Part shown: positions 25,901 to 37,430 of the stretch, piece after piece
Numbering within the stretch: the stretch's first letter is position 1
How the letters are laid out: every line of letters begins with the position of its first letter
Assembly (NCBI GenBank): GCA_008694505.1
Contig: VZDJ01000219.1
Coordinates: 10,778,350-10,842,349, forward strand
Source: Cyanoderma ruficeps
Taxonomy: Eukaryota; Chordata; Aves; Passeriformes; Timaliidae
Length of the DNA: 64,000 bases
Direction: 5' to 3'
Notes under the pieces: generated by a model
Told to the model about the DNA's origin: nothing
Seen by the model: only the letters and a program-made list of their open reading frames with translations
The model's database searches: none
Made by a program: the position numbers and the translations under genes

Positions 25901-26697
25901 AGGCTGCACATGATTTTAAGGATTAGTCCTGCAAACCAGGAGTGTTTTCTTTTTCATTTTTTTTACTTGCTTTGCACCGAAACACTTGCATGTGCATTCA
26001 GGATATTGCTTATTTCATTCTGGCACTTTTAATATGAAACTTGCCAGATTTTTATCCTGGGCTTGATGGATGATTACCTGTGGGACGTGGAGAGCCAGAG
26101 TGTGCCAGGGTTTTGTGCTGGGGTGGTGGAAGGGCCTTTCAGCCTCGTGCTCCTGGACCTGCAGCAGCTTCTGCTGCCTTGTAGGGGATTACAGGAGGTA
26201 AGTAGGGAAAACAAGGCTTCTGTCAGGATTTCTGAATACAATCCCTCGGTCTGCAATTTCTTTGGAAATTTTGTAGGGTTTTGTCAGGCAAATCAGGTTG
26301 ATCACTACTGGCTGTGACTTCTTTTGTAGAGCAGATTACAGGGTATTTCAGTGTGCGGCATGTTACAGTGCTTGAAGTTAGCTGGGTAATGATCTGCATA
26401 ATCTCATATATATGCCTTTAGCAGCCACACAGCTGTACACCTTTAGCTCGAGTTGCTCAATACACAACTCTCCGTATCCTCAGTCATTAAAAAATAAGAA
26501 TTCACTGTGATAAAAAATTCAGTAACTCCTGGAATCTGGAATAAGAAGAATTATTGTTGGACATACCTTGCAGGCTGTTTCAGATTTTAGGAAAAGCCTG
26601 GCTCATTGTCTTCCGTGCTGTATGTCAGGCCTCTGACATTAATCCTTTATGTCTCCTGGCAAGTATTTCACATTCAAAAAGGCTTACATGCCTAGGG

Positions 26698-26738
26698 AAA
26701 AAAAAAAAAAGAAAAAAAGAAAGAACCAGAAAAAAAGA
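26698..26738. repeat. A-rich low-complexity tract
   Basis: A 13-A run is followed by G- and C-interrupted A-runs. It has the look of an old A-rich simple repeat. No adjoining retroposon body is recognised. Confidence 0.75.
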
Positions 26739-27568
26739 CAATTGCAGTGACACAGGTTAAACTAATAGGGAGTAGGGCTTAGGGAAGTTTTGGAAGTGTT
26801 TACACTTCTGTGTGGCAGTGATTCCTGCCTGGACTGTGGCCCATTGGATCAATACTGCTGCTCTTCAGCAGATTTCCCCTCCCAGCCTTGTGCACACCCA
26901 AGTGCTGAATTCCTCTGCACATCCCCTCTTGTGGCTGGCACAGCTCGGACTTTCATCCTTCTGGATGCAAAATGAAAACCCCAACATTCCCAGTTCTGCT
27001 GTGTTTCATCCCCACTGGCTGTTCATGCCCTTAGAAATCGTGAAAAATCCCTGTTTGCAAACTGCTCATCCAGGGGTAAGAGATCTGGCTGAGGGACTGC
27101 TCCTTCCTGCAGCTTTGGGTAGAGATGGAGCTGAGATGGTCAAAATCCTGCCTGACCTTGCCTGCAAACAACTTGAGCCTTGCTCCCCTGGTCTTGAAGG
27201 TTTCGTGTTAAACTCTTGGGGGTTTTATACTCTTGTCTCCTGGAGTGATTTTCTGTGCTCCTTAATTTTCCTTTAAAGCAGCCAGGATTCATTTGCTCTT
27301 CTTTGGAGCAGTGAATTTATCCTCTTCCCCTGATCTGGTAACTGCCCACTGTGGATCTTCTTTGTGGATGGAGGAATTTACATCTGCCCTGAGAAATCCC
27401 AATGACTCTGTTTGGCCCATGGCTGGAGATGTATTTCAAAGGCTCATCTTGAACACCAGAAAATGTTTTGTTTAGCTGTGCTGTGTGCCAGTGGGAGAAG
27501 CTTTGTTAAATCTTCAGGAGATGATTTGCCCAGCTGGGCTTTTAAATGCAAGGTTTTCTTGCAATTTT

Positions 27569-27605
27569 GGCAAAAGAAAAATGGTTTTTTGCCAAAGAAA
27601 AATGA
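27569..27605. repeat. Two-copy tandem repeat of about 22 bp
   Basis: GGCAAAAGAAAAATGG (27569-27584) recurs as GCCAAAGAAAAATGA (27591-27605). The spacer also makes a short inverted repeat GGCAAAA/TTTTGCC. It looks like a small local duplication. Confidence 0.75.
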
Positions 27606-28249
27606 GGGTTGTGGTCTCATTTTGAGTCCTAAACCAGAGGTGTGCTCAGGAACATTCCATGACATAGACAGCGGCCAATTTCTTCAATGTATGTTGACTT
27701 TATTCTTCAGCCGTTAATGGAGAGGGAATTTTTTTAAGGCAAAGTGAGTGTGTGTGCTTTGACTGATTGTATCCAGCAGTGGTATTGGCTCTCAGGAGGC
27801 AGGAAGAAATTCCCAAACCATCTGATATTCTGGTACCTGCTGGTATGTAGCTGTTCCCTGTTAGTTACTGAGTGTCATTGCAGCAGGGTTCAGGACCCTC
27901 AGTCCTTAACGCCCGGACATAAAAGTCTCCAAGAAACACAGGCTGCACTTTTTCTAAGCTGTAGGTCCATCCCCCCAGTGTGTATTTCTGTGTGAATTAT
28001 AATCAAAGTCCAAGAACTGGCCAGTGTTTTGCTACCTTCTGCTGACAGCTTTCGGCTTTTTTGGAAATATTTTAGCTCCATGCATACTGTAGCTGTCGCT
28101 GTGATTCAGAGCCTTTGGAAGCAGAGCTTCCTCTTGTATTTGTTATTTGCTTAGCAGAGCTTTGACTTTATGGCTATGTATTTCAGAATCTTTTATGCCA
28201 GGGAATCGTTTATATTTCAGAGATATGGGAAGGCACCTTGGAGCTTGCT

Positions 28250-28440
28250 GCATGTCTTGTTTTTTAACCTTAGCCCGGTGTAATATCCTCTCTAAAGAAT
28301 ATCATCACGTAATCCTGCAGGGAAGGATAGCGGTAACACGGTTGCCCGGCATTAAAACTGTAAATCAGAACTACATAATGACAAGTCTGAGGAATGTACT
28401 AAAAATAATAAGACAGGCTTGTTTCTGCACAGTAGCTGCC
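28250..28440. promoter_or_regulatory. Candidate conserved non-coding block
   Basis: Unique AT-rich sequence with scattered retained CpGs (CCCGG, ATCACGTAAT, AGCGGTAACACGG, GCCCGGC) in an otherwise CpG-poor neighbourhood. Open frames through it are short. Retained CpGs can mark constrained or unmethylated sequence, but conservation is not testable here. Confidence 0.15.
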
Positions 28441-29679
28441 ATTAAAACTTTGCTTTGAATTTTGACTTCCATCCAAAATCCACACCCATAGCCCTCAGCT
28501 GTCTGTCAAGGGGCTGTTTGTTTTGTACTTCAGAGGAGATGACTTAACTTTATGTGCTCCTCCAGATGTGACTCTCCCTGGGGGTATTCCTTGGCCAGGC
28601 TGTAGAAGGATGTTTCTGAGAACCCAGAGGGGAATACAAAACTGAAAACCTGGCCAAGACTGCCTCGGGGGCATTCCTGTCCCTGGGAGAAAAGCTGGGA
28701 CTGGGGAGGGATGATGGCCCATTTTGGATGACTGAGAGCAGGAGGGTGACATTTTTACAAGCAGGAAAGTTTGATGGAGCCTGAGCTGCTTCTTAAGCCC
28801 AGCTTACATGGACAAGAGTGGTTGTGAAGTGATTACAGTGAGGGTTTCTGGGGGAAAGCTCAGCAATGAGGCTTTCTCAAGGATTTTGGAAGTTCTGTAT
28901 GTACAGTCTTAATTTCCTTCTGGAGGTCTTTGTAGGAAACTGTATCACCTTGACAGATAGTTTTGGGATACAGGAGGCCCATCCCTATCCAGGACAGGCT
29001 CACCTGGGCCTAAGGAGGGCTGTTATGGTGGAAATTGAGTGTAGCCTTCTTCCCTGGGTGCTTCCCTGGGGCAGGGCAACATTTCCTGGGGAAGAGGTGT
29101 GGACTGCACATTCCATTATACTTCAAGGTCGTGCCATTTGTCTAGAAGGAAGGGACATAAACGCCTAATTTACAATCTCATTAGTGCTACTAGATTCACG
29201 TTGGCACTCATGGGCTCTGAGAAGAAAATATTTGCATTTAAATCTTCAGTGAGATTTGAAATTAAAGATACAAGAATCCCTTTAAGACGTAAGGGGGAAT
29301 CATACATTAAAATAAAGGCCCTGCAACTGCTGACATGGGGAGTAGATGTTCCATTCAAGGCACTGTGGCTTCTCCTGACCCTGCTGTGCAATGCAAAACC
29401 AGCCCAGAGCGATGCATTCCCTGGCAGCTCTGACAGAGACAACCCCCAGTCCTGCTGCATGGCAGGAGCCCCACGAAAACACGAAGCACAGACAAATTCA
29501 GGATTTGGTATGGGCTGTGGAGGGTGGTTTTTTCAGGGATTTTGGCAATCAGAAGGGTGGAGAGGTGAGGACAACACCCTCTTCAAACCTCTGTAATCTG
29601 GTGAGGGGGTTGAGTAGTTTGTACCTAGAAACCTGCCTGGGAGTGATGCATAAAGCCTCTCATTGTCAGATGGGAAGTT

Positions 29680-29694
29680 ACACACACACACACA
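29680..29694. repeat. (AC)n microsatellite
   Basis: About seven AC dinucleotides in tandem. This is a common vertebrate microsatellite type. Confidence 0.85.
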
Positions 29695-31766
29695 ATCCCA
29701 TCTTGCTTTTTTCCTCCTTGACGTAAGTGTTGAAGTTTTCCAAGTCTGTGGCCATTCTGAGGAGGATGAGAAAGCAGGAAAATGATCAAAGCAGATGCTA
29801 GACATGATGATAACATAGTATGGTCCTAACAAATCATTGCTAAATAAAGTGAGAACTTTGCTCTGGGAGGAGAGCTGCCCTGGGAAACCTCAAAGGCAGA
29901 ATGGCTCATTTAACCGTGAGCCTAATCAACTGGCTCCTTCTAATTACCATGAAGGAGTGACTGTCTAAAACCTGCTTCTTTCACATGTATCCCGCTCTTT
30001 TGGCAACTTCTCTCTATCCTTGGTGAAGTAAAGCCAGGAGACCAGGTTGGCTTGTTGGGATAGTCCACGCCAGCCTCTCTAGCCTTTATATGCTTAATTT
30101 CCACGTCAGCATAATTAGGAGGTGGCCACAAATAACGAGTTGAATGCATTCCTCTGGGAAAGTGGGTAGAAAATGCCAAGTTTTGAGCAACTTCCACCCA
30201 TGCTTCAGGAGGGGCTTGCTGACAGAGCAGCTCTTGGCGTGGAGGTTTTAATTGCCATCCAGAGCTGATGATTCATGGGTTTCTCTCTTCCCATTCCCTT
30301 TCCCTTGGCAGATCCTGGGTGTCCTGCTGACAGCTGAAGCCAGCAGCTCAAACCCCGAGCTCTTATCTGTCCTTCAGAGCCCTCCCAGCCGCCTCCTTTC
30401 CCCGCTGACGTTGACAGCTCCACCACCACACCGTGTCCCACAGGCTCTCAGCACTGCTGTCACTTCTCACTCTCCTCCCTCTGTCAGCCTTTGTGAAATG
30501 CCTGTGATTATTTGTGCAGCATCTCTGAATGTGCCTCCTCTGTGGAATGTGCCACAGACACAAACTTCAGCGTCCACCTCTGTGGCTTTCCTGACTCTGC
30601 ATTGTCTCTCCCCGTGTGAATTTGGGTGGATCTACCCCAACCTGCATTTCCCTCCCCTCTTCACATCTCTCCACACTGTGAACTGGTGCTGGCTAAGGGG
30701 AGAAGCAGGCAGTGAGGAAAAAGGAAGCTGATTTTAGTTTCAGAAGACCGCAATACTCTTGTTGTTAAGCCCAGAGGAGCACAGGCTTTTGTATTATTCC
30801 AAACATGAGATTTCCTGGGTTCTTCATGCTTTTGTTTCTCTTCAGTGACAGACACTGTTAAATTGGTGGAGGTTTTTAGCACAATATGGGAAATGTGAGT
30901 TGCTCTGAGTTTGTCCTGAAGTTCACAAATGGATATTATTGCTGCCTGCTTGAAGGGTTTGTGTGAATGAATCAATTAATCTTTGAGATACTTAAGTTAA
31001 AAAAAAAATCAACTGGTAGTATTTCTGCCCTCAATTACACACATAAAATATATTCAAATAGCCGTAGCATATTCAGTTCGAATCCTACCTTATTCCTACA
31101 GCCTCAGGCCACCGTATTTGTGTCAAGGATTTCCCACAGAGATATGTGCAGTGCTCAGTGTAATGTCTGCAGAGAAAGTGCAGAGTTTCTGGCGTGCACT
31201 TATTTGCTACTCTTGGTCAACCATAATTTGCATAATGACATCCATATTAGACTCGTGTGGGTTTGCATTAGATAGCAGGTGCTGTTTATTTAGAAGTATC
31301 TAAATACATTTTTTTATATAAATGAGAGACAGAGAAATCAGCTTTTTATGTTTCATAGGGTTGCCAGGGTAGCAGTAGTAAAATATAGCAAATCAACAGT
31401 GAGATCTGCAAGAATGAATACAGACTATGCCCAGAGGCTATGGAAGGCACCAAGACATATTTCAGGCTTTATCAGGAATGAGGCAAACATTTGCAGGGCC
31501 CTGAAAGAGCTTCTGGCTTCCCAGTGAACTGCCACAGAATGGTGTAATTAAAAGTTACATTCTGTTTGAGCCTTGTCTCACACTCAGCAATCAAACACCA
31601 TCATCAGAACAAATTACTGCGTTTGTATTCTGCCATCCACTGAAAAAGATGCATTGCTTGGCTTATAGTCTGGAATTGATTTATTAGGTCTAAGTTCAGA
31701 GAGTGGCACAAGAAGTGAGTCAGATTCCTGCAGGACCTGTTGCACCGAGGGACTGGTGCATGATGG

Positions 31767-31790
31767 AGTTTGTTTTTTGGGTTTTTTTGT
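31767..31790. repeat. T/G-rich low-complexity tract
   Basis: T-runs of 6-7 nt are separated by GGG, matching in style the tracts at 22890, 44651 and 50215. Confidence 0.65.
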
Positions 31791-34564
31791 GAGCTTCTCA
31801 TTGGTTGGAACACAATTCCAGGTGGTTTTTTAAAGCTGCTTGGAGCGTGCAGACAAGATGAAGGTTGAGGTGAGGAAGGGTTGATCAGGACATGGACATG
31901 CACAGGTCAATGAGGTTGGCAGCTCCAGCTCTGATGTGACCTCCAGGTGCTGTGGGTAAAACCACAGGATTAGTAGCAAGGCACACACTGAGCTGAGTCT
32001 CCTCTAACAAGACAGAGAAGGGAAACAGAATTTCTATTCAGGGTATCAAAATCAACCCTTGAAGCATAGCATTGCTTGTTGATTGCAGATAATGGAGCTG
32101 CAAAAAAGATTTCTGCACAGGAATGTACTGTTTGGCCTTGCTGCAAACTGTTCTCTCTACCCACTTCAGTACAAAGTTGGGATGTGATGACCATGAATTA
32201 TTTTGTTTGGTATAGGTTGAAGTTTCCTGAAAAAAAATAGGAAAAGGAAAATAGAAATCCAAAGCTAATGCTTTTATGTCAAAATTATGCTTAAAGGGCC
32301 AGGAAAATGTGCAATAAGGCAAGAGTGTGTGTGTTTCCGAGTGTTTTTCAATAGATGTGAGACATTCTAATTAAAAGAAACCATTCAAAAAAGTGGCAAA
32401 TGTGCTGCAACTGTTGGAAATGTGTGAGCCTGCAGCAGGCACAACAAACAGTTGGCAAAATAAAGAGTGTCAGGCTGTGGCTGATGATTTTGTGATTAAC
32501 AGCTGTCAGTTGCTTGAACAAAGATCGTTTTCCCACCAAAGTCTTGTCAGACCTTTGGGGAGGGCTTTCTTACTTGGCTCTGAGTTTACTTTTCAGCCTG
32601 ATTTCTGTACAAATCAGTCTGGAGAGCTGAATTTAGATGCCAAAGACTAAAACTCGAGGTCAGATCCAAAAAGCTGGGACTCCAGTGGAGAGGAGGGAGT
32701 TTCTGGAGAGAAGAACCTTCTCCATGATCCTCCCTCACACCCCTCCACAACCCGTGTTTACAGCTCCAGGAGCAGAGATCTGCATCTCTAACCCCCTCTC
32801 TGATCAGACAAGCACAGGTTAATGATCTCCAGCCTCTCAAAACAGCAGCCTTCTGACTTTGGGTGACTCCAGCTGCTTCCCTGGTGCCTTTTTGCCTTTA
32901 TTCTTTGTCACTCCACCCTGCCTGGCTTGTCAAGTCGAAGCTACGTGAGCCCCTCTGAGGGGGTACAGAGAAAACTCACTGGATGCTCTGCCCAGGGGCT
33001 GTGATTTATTTGTCCCTGTGTGTTTATTAAATGGGAAATTGCCTCTCTTTTCTCACCATGTACAATGCCCACGTTCTGCTTTTCCTGCCAACATTTCAAA
33101 CGCTGGGATTTGGCAAGCACCACCCAGCTTCTTAAAATGTAGGCCTCGGAGGCAAAAGTTTTTTGAAACTAACAGGTGCCTCTGAACTTTGATTTAAACT
33201 TGTAACTGTCACCAGGGTTTTGACAGATGGGTAATGAAAGATCAAGACAAATGCTGGTAGGAGTCTTTTGAGATGTGCTGCTATTAGCATTTGCTCCGAG
33301 CACATTTTAAAGGGAACATAAGACCAACAATTTAATGTCTGTTAGTCATCTCACACTAGAGAGCTCCTGCCAGAGAAGGTGAAATGTCTAACTTAGAATT
33401 GATGACAGGGGATTGGTAATAAAGAAGAGGCAAAGGGAGGCACCAAAAGACCAGCTGTAACCCTAGACCAGGGAAAGAATAGAAACAAAGAGACAGATCA
33501 AGTCCGAGTTCTCAAATTTGGGGCTCTGTCAGTCAAAACTGAGCTTCACAGGGTATGGGCTGGGAAAAAACACCTGTAATGAAATCTGCTGGATGTGGTA
33601 TTAGCTGGAGATGCTTGGGATACAGAGGAGGAAATAAGATGTTTCTTAGAGTGACTGTTAAAGTTGTCAGTGGAGAGTGGTACAGAATAATGCAGATAAG
33701 CTTCTTAAGCCACCCCTGGATGGCAGCTTAGTGGTACCTCTGCTTACCCTGGATCTGGATTTTTACATATTCTTTAATATAATACTTCTACAAGGGCTCA
33801 GAGTGTGATATTTTATCACGCTCTGGTAGCCCCATATTCCATAAGTAATGAAGTGCCAGTGGAGTCGGAGGGATTGTCTTTTGAGGAGGGAGTCACTCCA
33901 CACAACCCCCCTCTTCCTCTGCTGTTGGATTTCATTGCATTTCCCTTCCAGAGGGCTGAGATGTCTCATAAACTGCCAAACTGCAGCCCTGACAGAGCCA
34001 AGGAATTGCTTTTTGTGCCAGTCTGTGTCACTGGTAACAGTGTGCCACGGTGATGTGTCCACGTGTGGGACGGGGTAGGCCGAGGGCCTGGTGCTGTGCT
34101 GGGCTCTGCTTTTGCCCCTTCCAAAACCTGCACTGCCCTTTTTTACCCAGAGAATGGGAAGAAAGGGACAGGAGGACTGTGCTGAATTGTGTGCTTCTCC
34201 TCTCCAAAGCCTGCCAGGGGCCTGTTGGAAAAACTTGAGGAAGGGAAGGCTCAAAGCGACACCAGCTCCTGCTTGGGGGGGATGTGTGGGGGTCCTCAGT
34301 CCACTGAATCCCCTTTTCCCCTTCAATGTGCCTCTAGAAGGATCCAAAAGAATGACAAATTCAACCACAATAATTTTGCAAAAGACACAGGCTTTTCAGT
34401 TCCCTCCTCCTTCAGCATTTCCTGACATCTGTCAGTGTATTTTCTAACACTGTGTCTGTCATAAAATAACAGATCAGGGTGTGAAAACCTTCAGACCCTG
34501 GGAGAAGTGTTGGAGGTCACAGGGTCCCCACTTCGGGGCTATCAGCATAATTCAGAGGCAGTGA

Positions 34565-34640
34565 CACCCACAGATTAATCGCCCTTTTATTGATTCTGAA
34601 TTGACTTCCTTAATTAAGGAGAGTGCCACTCGCTTGCATG
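34565..34640. promoter_or_regulatory. AT-rich block with homeodomain-like palindrome
   Basis: The perfect 14-bp palindrome TCCTTAATTAAGGA (34607-34620) is centred on TTAATTAA and preceded by GATTAATCG. These are homeodomain-type cores. Several 14-bp palindromes are expected by chance in 64 kb, so support is weak. Confidence 0.15.
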
Positions 34641-37398
34641 ATTGCTTTTTTTTTTCATTTCAAATTATTAAACCAAAAGCTTGGAAGTGAAATCCTTTGC
34701 TGTCTATAAGCTCTTTTCTGGAAAATACTTTCCTGTGTTCAACAGACTTCCCTGCCTAAAGTTGATATTTCCTTACTCAATTTAGATTAATTGGTGTGGT
34801 TATTTTGATATAAAGTGCACTGAGAGGACTGCAGCATCTGGGGCTATTGAAGCAGCAAGGGGCCCTGTCTGTGTGGGATATTGTGATAGAGATGCTTTCC
34901 TTGGAGGAACCAAAATAACTGGAAACTGGGAGAAAAACGTTCCCTTTTCACACAGCTTGTCAATATGTTAAGTGCTCTGGAGACAGTGCTTTTGTGCCTC
35001 TGCAGACATTAAATCCTGTGTGTTTCCTGGGCTGTGACAGTCCTGTTTTCAAATGTTTTAAGCACTGATTGTGCTCAGGATGATGGACCCAGTGGTGGAA
35101 ACTCAGCCGAAGGGATGATGGTGGTGCCAGAAGGAAGAGGGTGAAGTAGTTTTTTGGAATACCAGCCTTTGGTCCTTCCCTCAGGCTGTTCTTTGCACAG
35201 AGGCTTAAACCATAAAGCTGACACAGAGATTTGGGGAAGAGAAGATGAAAACCATAGTTAAAATGTTGAAAATTCCCACATAATTTTTCCCTGTTCTTCC
35301 CACTAAAAGTGAGGTGGTGGCAGTTTTGGGTCGATTCTCATATGGGATTTTCCTCTCTTTTTCCACTTGATCAAGCACACAAGGAAGGAGGTTATGCTGA
35401 AGGGAATGCTGTTGGTTCTCAGGCTGCAAGGCTGATGGGGATTTTGTTCCTTTGAAAGGTTTTGAACAAATTGGAGGGGGAACAATCACAGGAATATTCT
35501 CCAGACTGCTCTCACTGACATGCCCCATGCAACAACAGCAAAGTTAAAAAGCTGTACTTCTGCCAGGGTAAAGGGGGAGTTCTTTGGGGAAGAGTTGAGG
35601 TCTGGGGTAAACGTGGAGCTCTGTGAAGCTGCTCTTCAGGGAAGTAAGAAAATAAAATGGGAAAACCAAGGAAAAAGTCTGTCACTGCGATCTGCTCCTG
35701 GCATTTCTGAGCACGCAGTGCCCCCAGGACCTCACATGGAAAAAGATTTTCTTTTGCTTACCCTCTCTCTTCACTCTGCTGCTGCTGGCATCCACCTGCC
35801 TCTTATTCCTGGATCTTCCATGTGCTCCAGCTTCTCAGTACAAATAATTGGGATGGGAAGAGCATGGTGCAGGATAAAGCTGTCCAGGGTCACCTTCCAG
35901 TATATTAGAGACTGTAACTGAGGAGAGTAACTCGTGGTTCTATAAGATGTCCTGGAGCAGGTTGGACATCCAGGTTAACTGGGAAGTTTTAGGAAAGCCC
36001 TTGCTGCAGGTGATGTGGAATTCGGTGGGATTTTTGCTCTTCCCATCTGCAGGATTTAACATCAGAACAGCGATTTGCTCTCTGGGGACAGATCAGGTGC
36101 AATCCCTGCTGCTTACTCTTTGTCAGAAGCAAAGCATAATATTCCTGCTTTGAAAATGAAAAGTATCTTGCAAATGTATTATTCATTTTTTAAGAGATAA
36201 ATACTGGAGCTGAAGAAATAATCGTAGTGCAAATATTTTCAAATATATTTCCATACATAATAGCTTTCTGAGAGTGTGTACACACATGTTCTCCACAGTG
36301 AATATGTATTCCAGCTAAAATTAATTTTTACAGTAATAATGGAGCTATTGTGGTAATAAGTGATTTACTTCTTTAATGGTTTGAGTTCTAATAGGGTAAG
36401 AAAACCATGGGTTTGATCTTCAGTGAGTGCAAGCTGGTGTAGCTCTACCTTGTAATTCTGGACTTGATATTCCAGAGTGAAGGTGGTGGCAAAACAACAT
36501 CAAGAGCACGAATTGAACCAGGGGGAACAGGCCAGGTCACCCTCCCTGGCTTTTGTCATGGAGTCTTTTCAGGAAATCTGGGCTGGATGCCCAGGGTTAG
36601 CTGGAATTTAAGACAGTTTGAGGAGGAAGAAAGTTGTTGAAATATTCCCCATGGCTGCCATCGCCTTTAAAGCATCTTGGAATTGCAGCCATGACTCAAA
36701 AAAAGCCCAGTTCTAATCTTGGGGGTTTTTGAGGCTCCTCTCTCCCCAGCTCAGAATTCTGTCATCAACTTGCCAGAAATCCTTGCTGATTTTTTTTTTT
36801 TCCATCTGAAGATATCTTGGAGAGAACACAGAGTACAATCCACATGTGCTGCAAAAATTCTTTGAGGTTATACTGCGTTGATGGCACGATCCATCCCAGT
36901 GCAGCATCTTCCAAAGGAAAAACCCGGCAAGACCAGCCCGTGTTGGAGAGATTTATGCAGAGAAAACTGGGAGGGAATGCAACTGGACAAAGAATCCTCA
37001 AGAGGGAAACAAATCCCAGCTACAGACAGCATAGCTGGCTCTTAAAAAAAGACAATCTTCTCCATATTTATGTCTTTTCCCAAACTCATGAGTAGCAAAC
37101 ACAGGTGAAGGTCATTACTTGTTTGAAACAGTAAGGGAAGGAATTGTATGCACTCATTGGGTATAATGCAATGAGAATGAGCCTTTTTCCTTCCCCGGTG
37201 GCTGAGCTGTAAAAGAGGATCAGCCTTCCACAGCTGCTGGCCAAAAATTGCACCTTTGGGTTAAACAAGAAAAACTCTTGCTTTTAGGCTTTAGTTCCAT
37301 AAATTATTGCGTTGGTTTGATAAATCCACGTGAATTCAGTAAGATGCTTAAGTTGGCAGATTAATGAGCCTTAAGCAAACATCTCAAAGCAGATGTGG

Positions 37399-37430
37399 CT
37401 TTATGGGCCCAGGCTAAAGGGCCCATAAAG
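37399..37430. repeat. Perfect 12-bp GC-rich inverted repeat with 8-nt loop
   Basis: CTTTATGGGCCC (37399-37410) and GGGCCCATAAAG (37419-37430) are exact reverse complements around AGGCTAAA. The stem includes GGGCCC and would be stable as DNA cruciform or RNA hairpin. Flanks do not extend the pairing, so it is too short for a microRNA precursor, and no terminal-repeat element is seen around it. A short template-switch replication event is a plausible origin. Confidence 0.9.

Larger units (their letters stand above)
15596..26697. other. Eleven kilobases without recognisable genes
   Basis: Open frames are all about 137 codons or shorter and none is recognised. Notable contents are the splice-bordered segment at 16646-16898, the AAAT repeat at 17564-17579, an AT-rich enhancer-like block at 20990-21560 and a T/G-rich tract at 22890-22937. 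A good donor-like GTAAGT lies at about 26196, without a convincing acceptor close upstream. Confidence 0.5.
26739..37398. other. Ten and a half kilobases without recognisable genes
   Basis: The longest open frame is 201 codons on the minus strand (33763-34368), with opposing plus-strand frames of 82 and 118 codons, and it has no recognisable domain. A 159-codon plus frame at 30252-30731 begins near a pyrimidine-rich TTGGCAG acceptor-like site, but its Pro/Ser/Leu-rich translation looks compositional. Simple repeats are the 16-bp duplication at 27569-27605, the (AC)n at 29680-29694 and a T/G tract at 31767-31790. Confidence 0.5.

Noticed and set aside
26063..26196. Candidate exon ending in GGAG|GTAAGT
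   Set aside because: The donor is good, but no pyrimidine tract with AG lies at a sensible position just upstream and the peptide is unrecognised.
31070..31090. tRNA B-box-like GTTCGAATCC
   Set aside because: No A-box at the right distance and no acceptor or anticodon stem can be drawn, so it is not a tRNA gene.
33763..34368. 201-codon minus-strand open frame
   Set aside because: The translation shows no known motif, and several plus-strand frames overlap the same interval. Treated as a chance frame.
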